DNA from: JALHNI01 sp965229305
Lineage (GTDB): Bacteria; Acidobacteriota; Terriglobia; Bryobacterales; Bryobacteraceae
Reading direction: 5' to 3'
Assembly (NCBI GenBank): GCA_965229305.1
Contig: CBDDIZ010000019.1
Span: 43,689 to 107,688, forward strand
DNA: 64,000 nt
Part shown: positions 42,774-50,682 of the stretch, one piece after another
Layout: each line of letters begins with the position of its first letter
Position numbering within the stretch: the stretch's first letter is position 1
The notes under the pieces: generated by a model
Told to the model about the DNA's origin: nothing
Databases searched by the model: none
What the model saw: only the letters and a program-made list of their open reading frames with translations
Translations under genes and position numbers: made by a program

Positions 42774-42859
42774 GGGGATGGGCTCCTCTCTGGGACTGTT
42801 TACAAACTTCGGTTTTGGCAGAGGATCTGCAAGTACGTCTCCAAGAACGGAGGCTAGCA

Positions 42860-43810
42860 ATGAAACTGAGCGAAACAAAGCTGGGGCAGCCGAGCCGACG
42901 CCTGCTTTGCGCCTCGGCGATCGGAGCGGCGATCGGTTGGGCGCAGGAGCCGGAAGTGACGTTCAAGTCCGAGACGCGCCTGGTGCCGCTGACCGCGACG
43001 GTGATCAATTCCCGGGGCCAACTGGTGCCGGACCTCCCACGTAGCGCCTTTAAGGTTTTTGAGAACGGCGTGGAGCAGCCCATCAAGGGCTTTTCCCGCG
43101 AGGACGTGCCCGTGTCGCTGGGGCTGCTGGTGGATAACTCGGCTTCGATGCGCAATCGCCGGGCGAAGGTGGAAGCGGCTGCGGTGGCGATGGTGAAGGC
43201 GTCCCATCCGCGCGACCAGGTTTTCGTCGTCAACTTCAATGATCGCGTCTATCTGGATGTGCCGTTCACTTCGGACATCGGGCAGATGGAGAAGGGGCTG
43301 GCGCGAATCGATCCGAGCGGCGGTACGGCGTTCTACGATGCCATCAACCTCGCGCTCGACACGGTCCGGCAGGGAAGGCATGACAAGCGGGCGCTGCTGC
43401 TGATTACCGACGGCAACGACACGGCGAGCGATACCGGCTTTGAGGCCGTGCTCGCGAAGGCCATGCGGGCCAACGTGACGATCCACGTGATCGGGCTGCT
43501 CGCGACGGAGGAGCCGCGCGAGGCGCGGAAGGCCCAGCGCTCGTTGAAGGCGATCGCCGATTCGACGGGCGGGTTATCGTTCTTCCCGACCGAAGTGGCC
43601 GAAGTGGAGAAACTGACGGTGCAGGTGGCGCATGCAATCCGGAATCAGTACGTGATCACGTATTCGCCGCTGAACGCTTCGCTCGACGGCAGCTATCGCA
43701 ACGTGCGCGTCACGGCCAAGGGGCCACATCATCCCGTCGTGCGGACGCGGGCCGGCTATTACGCCCGCCCGCAAACCAGCGAACCCGTTCGCATCTCCCA
43801 GCGCGGCTGA
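42860..43810 (+). CDS. Acidobacterial VWFA-related secreted protein
   Basis: A 316-residue protein from ATG 42860, with CGGAGG 6 nt upstream; a longer in-frame start has no such site. A signal peptide (RRLLCASAIGAAIGWA) precedes TFKSETRLVPLTATVINSRG, LPRSAFKVFENGVEQ and the von Willebrand A domain. The metal-ion-dependent adhesion site is DNSAS (residues ~91-95) with a downstream GGTAFYDAI (T) and ITDGND (D). This is the layout of the TIGR03436 family, very abundant in Acidobacteria and of unknown function, probably binding protein partners in the periplasm or at the surface. Confidence 0.9.
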   Translation: MKLSETKLGQPSRRLLCASAIGAAIGWAQEPEVTFKSETRLVPLTATVINSRGQLVPDLPRSAFKVFENGVEQPIKGFSREDVPVSLGLLVDNSASMRNRRAKVEAAAVAMVKASHPRDQVFVVNFNDRVYLDVPFTSDIGQMEKGLARIDPSGGTAFYDAINLALDTVRQGRHDKRALLLITDGNDTASDTGFEAVLAKAMRANVTIHVIGLLATEEPREARKAQRSLKAIADSTGGLSFFPTEVAEVEKLTVQVAHAIRNQYVITYSPLNASLDGSYRNVRVTAKGPHHPVVRTRAGYYARPQTSEPVRISQRG

Positions 43811-43820
43811 TGGAAGTAGC

Positions 43821-45356
43821 TCACCGATGGGACAACGCCGCCTCGCCCTCCACTACCGCGGCAAGTTGATGAACCATGTCGCGGAGGGTTTCCGACTGCG
43901 CTCCCAACTGGACAGCGGCCGAGGCGCCCTCTTCGGCATGGGCAGCCGTGCTTTGGGTCACCTGATCCATGCGGTTGAGCGCACGCGTGATGATGTCGAT
44001 GCCCTTGGCCTGCTCGAGGCTGGCGGCGTGCATGTCCTCGACGAGGGCTCTGATGCCCGCCGACTCGTCGGTGACGACGCGGATCGATGAGGCGACCTGA
44101 TCCATGCGCAACTTGCCGGCCGACGACTTGGAGATCGACTCTTCAATCATCGCCGTGGTGTCGCGGGCGGCCTGGGCCGAACGCTGAGCCAAGTTGCGCA
44201 CTTCGTCCGCGACGACGGCGAAGCCCATGCCGGCCTCGCCGGCCCGGGCGGCTTCGACGGCGGCGTTCAAGGCCAGGAGGTTCGTTTGGAAAGCGATTTC
44301 GTCAATCACTTTGATGATCTTGGAGATTCGGCCGCTCTGAGCTTCGATATCGGACATGGCCGTGACCATGTCGTTGAGCGCATGATTGGCGTGGACGAAC
44401 TCACCCTGCGACCGCCCCACGAGTTCCACGGCTCTCCGCGAATTGTCAGAATTTTTGCGGGCCATCGCGTTGATCTGTTCGCTGGTGGCGGAGGTCTCTT
44501 CAATGGAAGCCGCCTGTTCGCTCGCGCCCTGAGCGAGCGCCGTGGCCGAGGCGGAGAGTTGGACGGTGGCTTGATCGACATTGCGCGCGCCCTGGCCGAG
44601 AATCGAGGCGATGCCGGAGAGGCGCAGGCTGATGCGGTTGACGATCCAGCCGACCAGCACGCCGACCAGCGCGGCCAGCGGCAGAATCCAGTACAGTGCC
44701 GTGCGCATGGAGGCCTGAATCGCGGGCGTCAGGCGCGACAAGCTGGAGCGCAGCACAAAGACACCGTGGATCTGACCGGCGGTCCAGTTTTCCATGGGAA
44801 AGCCGAGGACATCGCGTCCGTTGCCGGAGGGACTGTTTTGGGGATGGCCATGGCACGCGAGACAATCCTTCGACAAGCGGATCGGGCGCGCGTAGACCAC
44901 CTCGCCCCGCTCCTCGTCGACCCCGAAGTAGTCCTCGGCGGACCCGCTTTCGAGATGGTTCAGGATGGCCAGTTCTTCGGGCCGCGGCTGGTGTTTGGCA
45001 TTCCGGGGAGACCGGGCGGCGATGTGAAACTGGTAGCCCTCACGCGCGGCCACCAGTTCGATGGCTCGCCAAGCTGCAACCACCGGAACCGTCTGGAAAA
45101 CTTTGGCGTCGCTGTTGCCGGCCGTGCCGGTCGCGTTCAGCAGATCGGGACGGAAAACTCCGTCGTTGCGCATCGCCGAGACGGACTCGCGAATGTTTTC
45201 GGCACCGAGCAAAACTCCGCGCATCGAGCCGCGAGTCAGGTCGATTCCCTGCTGGCGGATGATCGACCGCTGCACCAGCGTGCAAATCAAGGTAGCCGCG
45301 CCGATGGCACACAACGAAGTGACCACCAGTTTCGCGCGGAGAGACCAAGTAGACAT
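43821..45356 (-). CDS. Methyl-accepting chemotaxis protein with haem-c sensor domain
   Basis: A 511-residue chemoreceptor. Start ATG 45356 has GGAGG 5 nt upstream; two longer starts are less likely. TM1 is at residues ~8-30. The periplasmic domain (30-215) matches the DUF3365/Tll0287-like group and carries one CLACHG motif near residue 170, the haem c attachment site. TM2 follows at ~222-243, then HAMP and a methyl-accepting domain whose hairpin tip reads EIAFQTNLLALNAAVEAARA. It should sense redox state, O2, NO or another haem ligand and signal to CheA. No che genes are in the window. Ends 10 bp from the convergent VWA gene. Confidence 0.9.
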   Translation of the reverse strand: MSTWSLRAKLVVTSLCAIGAATLICTLVQRSIIRQQGIDLTRGSMRGVLLGAENIRESVSAMRNDGVFRPDLLNATGTAGNSDAKVFQTVPVVAAWRAIELVAAREGYQFHIAARSPRNAKHQPRPEELAILNHLESGSAEDYFGVDEERGEVVYARPIRLSKDCLACHGHPQNSPSGNGRDVLGFPMENWTAGQIHGVFVLRSSLSRLTPAIQASMRTALYWILPLAALVGVLVGWIVNRISLRLSGIASILGQGARNVDQATVQLSASATALAQGASEQAASIEETSATSEQINAMARKNSDNSRRAVELVGRSQGEFVHANHALNDMVTAMSDIEAQSGRISKIIKVIDEIAFQTNLLALNAAVEAARAGEAGMGFAVVADEVRNLAQRSAQAARDTTAMIEESISKSSAGKLRMDQVASSIRVVTDESAGIRALVEDMHAASLEQAKGIDIITRALNRMDQVTQSTAAHAEEGASAAVQLGAQSETLRDMVHQLAAVVEGEAALSHR

Positions 45357-45445
45357 GACGTCCTCCACGATGCTCATCGACTGAGGCGCCCACTCCATGA
45401 GTCGCCGCGTGTGTAACGAAATGGCCGCCTGCATGATCTACAGGC

Positions 45446-46502
45446 ATGACGCGCCAGTATCTCTCCAGCATTGTGCTTCTGATTTTGACGGCGCTATCCG
45501 TCGTGCTGTGCCTCGTGGTAGCCGCTCCGTTTCTCCCGGCGTTGATCTGGGCGTTGACGATGGCGGTGGCGGCGCATCCCGTCCACCAATGGATCGCGGC
45601 TCGCGTTCGCCGTCCGGAGATCGCCGCCGGCTTGGGCGTGCTGTTGGTGGCGCTCTGTTTGCTCGCGCCGGTGGTGCTGCTGGGCTATCGGGTCACCGAA
45701 GAAGCGTCCGCAACGGTTTCAGGCCCTACGCGAGTACGTGCAATCGGGTGACTTCGAAACCAGCATCAAAAGCGACCCCCGCCTGTCAGGAACCTGGGCC
45801 TGGTTGCGCGCCCACGTGAATCTGGAAGAGGAAGCCAAGGCCGCCGCGCACGGCTTGCAGCAGCGCTTGGGCGGCTGGTTGAACGCGAGCGGATGGGCGC
45901 TGATCCAGTTGATTGTCGCCTTGTTCACGCTGTTTTTCTTCTTTCGCGATCGCGACCATTTTCTGCGGGCCTTGCGCGCGTTGCTGCCGCTGTCCAGGCG
46001 CGAGGCGGACGAGACGCTCGAGCAGGTGCGCGGCATGATTCATGCCGTGGTGTACGGCAACGCGGTGGTCGCGGCGGTGCAAGGCGCGCTCGGCGGCTTG
46101 ATGTTCTGGTTTTTGGGCATTCCGGCGGCGCTGCTGTGGGGCGCCGTGATGGCGATTTTCTCGCTGGTACCCAACATGGGCGCCTTCGTGATCTGGCTGC
46201 CGACGGCGGCCTGGATGGCTTTCCAGGGCGAATGGCTGAAGGCGGGTCTGCTGGCCGTGTGGGGCGCGGCGGCGGTGGGCAGCATCGACAACCTGCTGTA
46301 CCCGATGCTGGTGGGTCAGGAGATGCGCATGCACACGGTACCCGTCTTCATTGCGACGATCGGTGGCCTGGCGATTTTCGGCGCCGTGGGACTGGTGCTG
46401 GGTCCGATGTCCTTCGCCTGCGCGATGGCTCTGCTGGAGGTCCTGCGCCGGCGGACGGTAAGGTCGCGGCCGGTGGAGCAGGCAGTGGTCGCGGGGACGT
46501 AA
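45446..46502 (+). pseudogene. AI-2E/PerM-type transporter, broken by a one-base shift
   Basis: Two adjacent reading frames make one AI-2E family transporter. 45446-~45720 gives the N-terminus (SSIVLLILTALSVVLCLV to LGYRVTEEA), then the frame ends at a stop at 45749-45751. From ~45715 the +1 frame continues with ALREYVQSGDFETS to the C-terminal hallmark LVPNMGAFVIWLPTAAWM and LGPMSFACAMALLE, ending at 46502. The full length of 1057 nt is 352 codons plus one base, so a single inserted base near 45685-45735 explains it. The restored 351 residues match the family. Members are membrane exporters of unknown substrate; AI-2 is proven only for a few. Confidence 0.85.
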
Positions 46503-46505
46503 GGC

Positions 46506-47357
46506 TCAGTTCTCAGACGGTTGACGGAGATGATCGACGATCCAGTAGTCGATCGAGCCTCGCACGTTGGTCAATTTTAGGCCGCATTCATCGCGCAGAG
46601 TCGAGGCGAGGAGTGCGACCCCATCGCTCCCGAAGCCTGCAACTGCGGGACGGTCAGGCACATCCGCCGCCCGCCAATGCAGATCAAGGTCAAAGTGGGC
46701 GGAAGATCCCGTACGATCGAGGACGGGGCGACGAAGAATCGCGGAGAGGGCTTGCGCCAAGCCCGCGGTGGTCACTTTCGTGCCGACGATTCTTCCGCTT
46801 TGGTCGCTCATTGCCGCGCCCACGCGGCCCTCGTTTTCGGGCGGACGCGGCGGCGAGACCGTGGCCAACTTGATGCCGCCGGGCATCGATTCCAGCGCAA
46901 ACACGCGCTCCTGGCGCGTTTCCGCGTGCATCCGTAACTGAAATCGTTCGGTGAGCATGTGGCGGAGCATCGTCCGGACCCGGCTGGTGTTTTCGGCGGG
47001 AGACAGAATCGGGTAGTCGGAAGTTGCCTGCGCGGAGACCGCGAACGCTCTCTCCTGCGCCCACTTCGGAAGACCGAGAAGCTGACTTGAGGGATTCTTC
47101 ACGTCATAGGCAAGGGCAATCATGAACAAAAGCGTCGCGCGTGAATCCACGTAGCGGCCCCGCAGAAGCACGGGATTGAAGTCGGGGGTCCGGAACACGG
47201 GAGGTGCGTCCGTCGGAACCGGGTGAATCGAGACCAATTCGAAACGCTCGCTCTCCGGCACTGTGGCGTTTTGGGCGGCCGACCACGCGGCGGTGAGAAG
47301 CAAGCCCAGCACGGCGGCCCAGACGCACTTGGCCTTGGAAGTTCGCGTTGTCCTCAT
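46506..47357 (-). CDS. TIGR03435-type soil-associated protein
   Basis: A 283-residue protein with a signal peptide (CVWAAVLGLLLTAAWSAA). The mature part has the family blocks FELVSIHP, LLFMIALAYDV, MLRHMLTERFQLRMHAETRQ, ALESMPGGIKL and VLDRTGSSAHFDLDLHW, then a C-terminal LLASTLRDECGLKLTNVRGS. This family is expanded in Acidobacteria such as Solibacter; its function is unknown, and members often sit near BlaR1-type or sigma genes. None is adjacent here. Ends 3 bp from the convergent transporter. ATG 47357 is chosen over TTG 47363; neither has a Shine-Dalgarno. Confidence 0.88.
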   Translation of the reverse strand: MRTTRTSKAKCVWAAVLGLLLTAAWSAAQNATVPESERFELVSIHPVPTDAPPVFRTPDFNPVLLRGRYVDSRATLLFMIALAYDVKNPSSQLLGLPKWAQERAFAVSAQATSDYPILSPAENTSRVRTMLRHMLTERFQLRMHAETRQERVFALESMPGGIKLATVSPPRPPENEGRVGAAMSDQSGRIVGTKVTTAGLAQALSAILRRPVLDRTGSSAHFDLDLHWRAADVPDRPAVAGFGSDGVALLASTLRDECGLKLTNVRGSIDYWIVDHLRQPSEN

Positions 47358-47447
47358 CGCCAAGCTTATCTATATCTCAATCCCGTGCAGATTGTGGCCA
47401 GCGCCCTCAATTGTTACGCTCTGCCGACCAGAGGGATCGTATCTCTG

Positions 47448-47927
47448 ATGGACTCGACATTACGGCATTTGATCGATCTGGGCGTGGCTTATCTGTTGGC
47501 GCTGCCTATCGGGTGGGAGCGGGAGCGGGGCGACCGGAGTGCCGGAATCCGCACATTCCCGCTCGTGGCGATTTCGAGTTGCGCCTTTGTGCTGGCCACC
47601 GAGAGCATCCTGGGCGATCACGCGGAGGGACGCGCCCGGATTATCGAAGGCGTGATTACGGGGATGGGGTTTATCGGGGGTGGGGCGATTCTGAAGATCG
47701 GGAGCTCGGTGAGGGGCACGGCGACCGCGGCGAGTCTGTGGGCAACGGGTGCGATCGGGGTGAGTTGCGGAGTGGAGTCCTACGATATCGCGGTGATCTT
47801 GGCCATCGTCACGGTGGTGACGCTGAAGCTGCTGCAGCCGTTGAAGGTGGAAGAGAGCCAGCCGGAGGATCTGGATCAGTCTGCAGAGGGGTCGGGGAGA
47901 GGGGTCCTTCCCCCAACCGGAGGGTAG
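47448..47927 (+). CDS. MgtC/SapB family membrane protein
   Basis: A 159-residue protein with four hydrophobic segments. LDLGVAYLLALPIGWERERG, SAGIRTFPLVAISSCAFV and RIIEGVITGMGFIGGGAIL (residues ~64-82) are the MgtC/SapB signature blocks; TAASLWATGAIGVSCGV follows. The family acts in Mg limitation, membrane potential and ATP synthase control in pathogens; its role in soil bacteria is unknown. It lacks the cytoplasmic C-terminal domain of long MgtC. ATG 47448 is preferred over upstream starts that would enter the divergent gene. Confidence 0.88.
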   Translation: MDSTLRHLIDLGVAYLLALPIGWERERGDRSAGIRTFPLVAISSCAFVLATESILGDHAEGRARIIEGVITGMGFIGGGAILKIGSSVRGTATAASLWATGAIGVSCGVESYDIAVILAIVTVVTLKLLQPLKVEESQPEDLDQSAEGSGRGVLPPTGG

Positions 47928-48144
47928 CAAGGCCGTCGCAACGAAAGCCAACTCAATGAGGCTCGGGGTTGCTGCTGGGTAGCTTGGCGGGCTTCGTCCT
48001 GCGCCCTGGGCGCGTCGAGTGCGTGCCGTCGAAACGCGAATGCCCGACGCCGCCAACGTGCTCGTGCGTCCGGACCGTGACAGAAACGTTGACGAAGTGG
48101 TGCGGAGGTCCGAAGGCGGCTTAGCGCGGAGGCGAGCCGGCCGC

Positions 48145-48705
48145 CTACACGCGGAGGCAGCCGCGGAACCCGCGCGCGGCGTAATAAGACTCGGCGCCGT
48201 TGTGATAGACGAAGACGGTGTCGTAGCGGCGATCGCAGAACAGCGCGCCGCCCAGTTTCCGAATCGGCGCGCGCGTCTGGATCCAGCTCGACGTCTTCAA
48301 GTCGAACTCGCCCAATTGCTGAAGGTGGCGATACTGGGCTTCGGTGAGCAGTTCGATGCCGAAGCTGGCGGCGAGGTCGAGCGCGCTGCCGGCGGGCTTG
48401 TTCTGTTTGCGTGCGTCGAGCGCGGCCCGGTCATAACAAAGGCTGCGACGGCCCGCGGGACTCTCGGCCGCGCAGTCGAAGAAGTGGACCAGGCCGGTCG
48501 CCGGATCGACGCCGGTGACGTCGGGCTCGCCGCCGGAGTCCTCCATCTGCTGCAGTGCCGCGAGCGCCGCGGGCTTCCCTTCGAGACGCTGCAGCACCGC
48601 CGACCAGGCGAGGTCCGGGTGACGGCGCGGGTGCTGCGCGAAACGGGCTTCGAGAGTTTTGAGCAGTCTGCTCTGCTGGGCCGGCGTCAGTTTGGGGGCC
48701 TTCAT
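48145..48705 (-). CDS. DUF4256 family protein
   Basis: A 186-residue cytoplasmic protein whose blocks match DUF4256: LLKTLEARFAQHPRRHP, MEDSGGEPDVTGVD (residues ~54-67), FFDCAAESPAGRRSLCYDR, GIELLTEAQYRHLQQLGEFD and ALFCDRRYDTVFVYHNGAES (~150-169). No function is established for the family. TATGCT lies 12 nt upstream of the ATG on the minus strand. The 217 bp between its stop and the MgtC gene hold no gene that I can recognise. Confidence 0.85.
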   Translation of the reverse strand: MKAPKLTPAQQSRLLKTLEARFAQHPRRHPDLAWSAVLQRLEGKPAALAALQQMEDSGGEPDVTGVDPATGLVHFFDCAAESPAGRRSLCYDRAALDARKQNKPAGSALDLAASFGIELLTEAQYRHLQQLGEFDLKTSSWIQTRAPIRKLGGALFCDRRYDTVFVYHNGAESYYAARGFRGCLRV

Positions 48706-48741
48706 ACGCTGGTGACCAGCATAGCGCCCGGCAGTTAGTCC

Positions 48742-49488
48742 TTAAGCCTCAGGAGCGGCGTCACCCGCGTCGCGGAGGACTCGCGTGAGTTCGCGCAGGA
48801 GAGTGCCGCCATCGCCCCGGTAAGAGCTGCCGTGCTGGCAAGCGAGCAGCGTGGGATTCAGCTGGGCCAGACGCTCCAGGAGGGAGTGCGTGCGAGTGGC
48901 GTGGGCGTAATAGTCGAGCATGCCGCGCAGGCTTTCGCTCGACGTGAGGATCTCGGATTCGGTGACCGGCTCGGGGCGGGAGCCCGGTTGGGCGAAGAGG
49001 TCGCCGCAGAGGAGGGTGCCGGTGGTGTGGTCGAACAGGACTCCGCAATCCCAGCCATGGGGGACGTGGGGCGTATCGAGCCATTGGAGGCGGCGATGGC
49101 CGAGCGAGAAGACTTCGCCGTCCGTGAGCGAGCGGGGGGTGCGCGAAGCGAAGTCGCCAAGCGAGGTCATCACGCCGATGGCCGAGCCAAAGGGCGTGGC
49201 AGCGGGGGCGGCCGCGAGCAAGTCGTTCAAAGCGCCGTACTCGTCGGCTTCGAAGTGCGAGCCGCCGATCCAACGCAGTTGGGAGACGTCGATGACGTGG
49301 CCGATCGCCTCGAGCGTCAGCGGGCTCAGGCTGCGATAGCCCGCGTGAAAGAGCAAAGGTTCATCGCCGGTGAGCAGAAATGAGTTCTGCGTAAAGCCGC
49401 CGGGCACCACGTCGAACGGCGTGGAGATGCGATACAGGCCTGCGGCGACTTCGTCGACCCGCGTACCCGCGTGGGAATTGGTGATCAA
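48742..49488 (-). CDS. MBL-fold hydrolase, flavodiiron ODP-like
   Basis: A 248-residue metallo-beta-lactamase fold protein. Ligand motifs: GSHFEADEYGAL (HxExDE, residues ~77-88), HVPHGWDCG (~143), LLCGDLFAQ (GD, ~161-169) and LLACQHGSSYRGD (H, ~215-227). HxExDE in place of HxHxDH is the mark of the diiron ODP group related to flavodiiron proteins, which bind O2 or NO, but no flavodoxin domain is present. The TTG start at 49488 has AAAGGAAA upstream. A perfect inverted repeat lies 22 bp upstream, between it and the divergent ECF sigma gene. Confidence 0.85.
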   Translation of the reverse strand: MITNSHAGTRVDEVAAGLYRISTPFDVVPGGFTQNSFLLTGDEPLLFHAGYRSLSPLTLEAIGHVIDVSQLRWIGGSHFEADEYGALNDLLAAAPAATPFGSAIGVMTSLGDFASRTPRSLTDGEVFSLGHRRLQWLDTPHVPHGWDCGVLFDHTTGTLLCGDLFAQPGSRPEPVTESEILTSSESLRGMLDYYAHATRTHSLLERLAQLNPTLLACQHGSSYRGDGGTLLRELTRVLRDAGDAAPEA

Positions 49489-49509
49489 AACATTTCCTTT
49501 CTGAAGAGG

Positions 49510-49540
49510 ATGTGTAACGGCGAGCCCGACCGTTACACAT
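49510..49540. promoter_or_regulatory. Perfect 11-bp inverted repeat, candidate operator
   Basis: ATGTGTAACGG (49510-49520) and CCGTTACACAT (49530-49540) are exact inverted copies around a 9-bp spacer. The element lies between the divergent starts at 49488 and 49561. Arm-to-arm spacing of 20 bp between equivalent bases suits a dimeric regulator binding one face of the helix. Alternatively, TGTAAC may be part of an ECF-type -35 element. TAAAAT at 49540-49545 overlaps its right end and could be a -10 for the sigma gene. Confidence 0.65.
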
Positions 49541-49560
49541 AAAATGTGGTGTGGATCACG

Positions 49561-50100
49561 ATGGTCATCAGTGACGCCGATTTAGTGCGGCAAGTCGGCG
49601 CCGGCATCGACCGTGACGCCGAAGCCGAGTTCTTTCGGCGCATGGCGCCGCGCGTGCGGCTCTACGGACTGCGCCACCTGCGCAACGAAACAGCTGCCGA
49701 CGATCTCACGCAGCAAGTGCTGCTGACCACCATCGAGGCCATGCGCGCCGGTCGTTTGCGAGAGCCGGAGAAGCTCGCCTCGTTCGTGTTGGGTACCTGC
49801 CGCATGACGGTGCTGGACTTGCGCCGCAACTCTCAACGTCAGGGCCGCTTGCTCGAACAGTTCGGAGCGGATCTCCCCGCCCCGGCGCCCCCGCCGCAGC
49901 CGGCACTCGACCAGGATCGCCTGGCCGGCTGCGTTCAACGGCTGAACGAGCGCGAGCGCGCCGTGGTCGTGATGACCTTCTACGACGAGCAAACCAGCGC
50001 GAACGTCGCCGGATTCCTCGCCGTCTCCGAAGCGAATGTTCGCGTGATCCGCCACCGCGCCATCCGGCAATTGCGCGATTGTCTGGGAGTGACGGCATGA
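49561..50100 (+). CDS. ECF-type RNA polymerase sigma factor
   Basis: A 179-residue ECF sigma factor from ATG 49561 (GTG 49546 is possible). Region 2: RLYGLRHLRNETAADDLTQQ and VLLTTIEAMRAG (residues ~33-65); region 4: FYDEQTSANVAGFLAVSEAN (~139-158) followed by VRVIRHRAIRQL, the recognition helix. Unlike the other sigma genes in this window it is followed, with a 4-bp ATGA overlap, by a zinc-finger protein rather than a kinase. The start region is next to a perfect inverted repeat. Confidence 0.88.
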   Translation: MVISDADLVRQVGAGIDRDAEAEFFRRMAPRVRLYGLRHLRNETAADDLTQQVLLTTIEAMRAGRLREPEKLASFVLGTCRMTVLDLRRNSQRQGRLLEQFGADLPAPAPPPQPALDQDRLAGCVQRLNERERAVVVMTFYDEQTSANVAGFLAVSEANVRVIRHRAIRQLRDCLGVTA

Positions 50101-50678
50101 ACTGCCCGGCACCAGTTGAAGTGTCGGTCCTCACCGACTATTGGTTGGGCTTGCTGGAACCTGAGGTCGAGGAGACGGTGGAGCTGCACCTGCTCGGCTG
50201 CGACATCTGTGGCGAGCGCCTTCAGGAGGTGATCGCTCTCGCCGGCGGTCTCCAAGAGCTCGGCCGGAGCGGCCGCCTATCCCTGATCGTGAGCGACCGC
50301 TTCATCGAGCGCGCGGCCGAGCAAGGCCTGCGCATCCGCGAGTACGCGCCCCCGCCGGGAGGCAGCGTGCAATGCACCGTCGGCGCAGACGACGATCTGC
50401 TGTTCGGACGCTTGGTGGCCGACCTGAGCGGAGCGCAGCGGGTCGACCTTGCACTCTGCGATCCACACGGCACCGAGCGGGCGCGCCTGGCGGATATTCC
50501 CTTCAGCCCGACGGCGACGAGCGTCGTCTTTCAGCAGCCCATCGGCTATGCCAAGGCCGCCCCGTCAGAAACGTTGGTGGCGCGTCTGCTGGCTCGGGAC
50601 GAGGCGGGCGGCGAGCGCGTGCTCGGGGAGTATACGTTCCACCATACGCGGACGCTGCCGGGCCCGGGGGCCTGGTAG
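50097..50678 (+). CDS. Zinc-finger anti-sigma-like protein
   Basis: A 193-residue cytoplasmic protein. Residues ~16-42 contain ELHLLGCDICGERL, the H-x3-C-x2-C core of zf-HC2 anti-sigma domains. The remaining ~150 residues are beta-rich and lack a membrane segment, so a soluble sensing domain is likely; no family is recognised. The ATG overlaps the sigma stop (ATGA), which supports an anti-sigma function by the usual operon logic. It ends 4 bp before the convergent kinase gene. Confidence 0.75.
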   Translation: MNCPAPVEVSVLTDYWLGLLEPEVEETVELHLLGCDICGERLQEVIALAGGLQELGRSGRLSLIVSDRFIERAAEQGLRIREYAPPPGGSVQCTVGADDDLLFGRLVADLSGAQRVDLALCDPHGTERARLADIPFSPTATSVVFQQPIGYAKAAPSETLVARLLARDEAGGERVLGEYTFHHTRTLPGPGAW

Positions 50679-50682
50679 GCGA

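Noticed and set aside
42815..42859. Longer N-terminus for the VWA protein
   Set aside because: ATG 42860 has an ideal CGGAGG site and starts a normal signal peptide; the extension would bury it.
44286..45416. Plus-strand frame over the chemoreceptor gene
   Set aside because: The opposite strand has a full receptor with TMs, haem motif and signalling tip; the plus frame has no family signature.
45715..45751. Programmed frameshift in the AI-2E transporter
   Set aside because: No slippery heptamer or downstream stem typical of programmed shifting was seen; a simple one-base insertion is the more economical reading.
47928..48144. Small gene between MgtC and DUF4256 genes
   Set aside because: Reading frames here are extensions of antisense frames of the neighbours, with no start signal or recognisable product.
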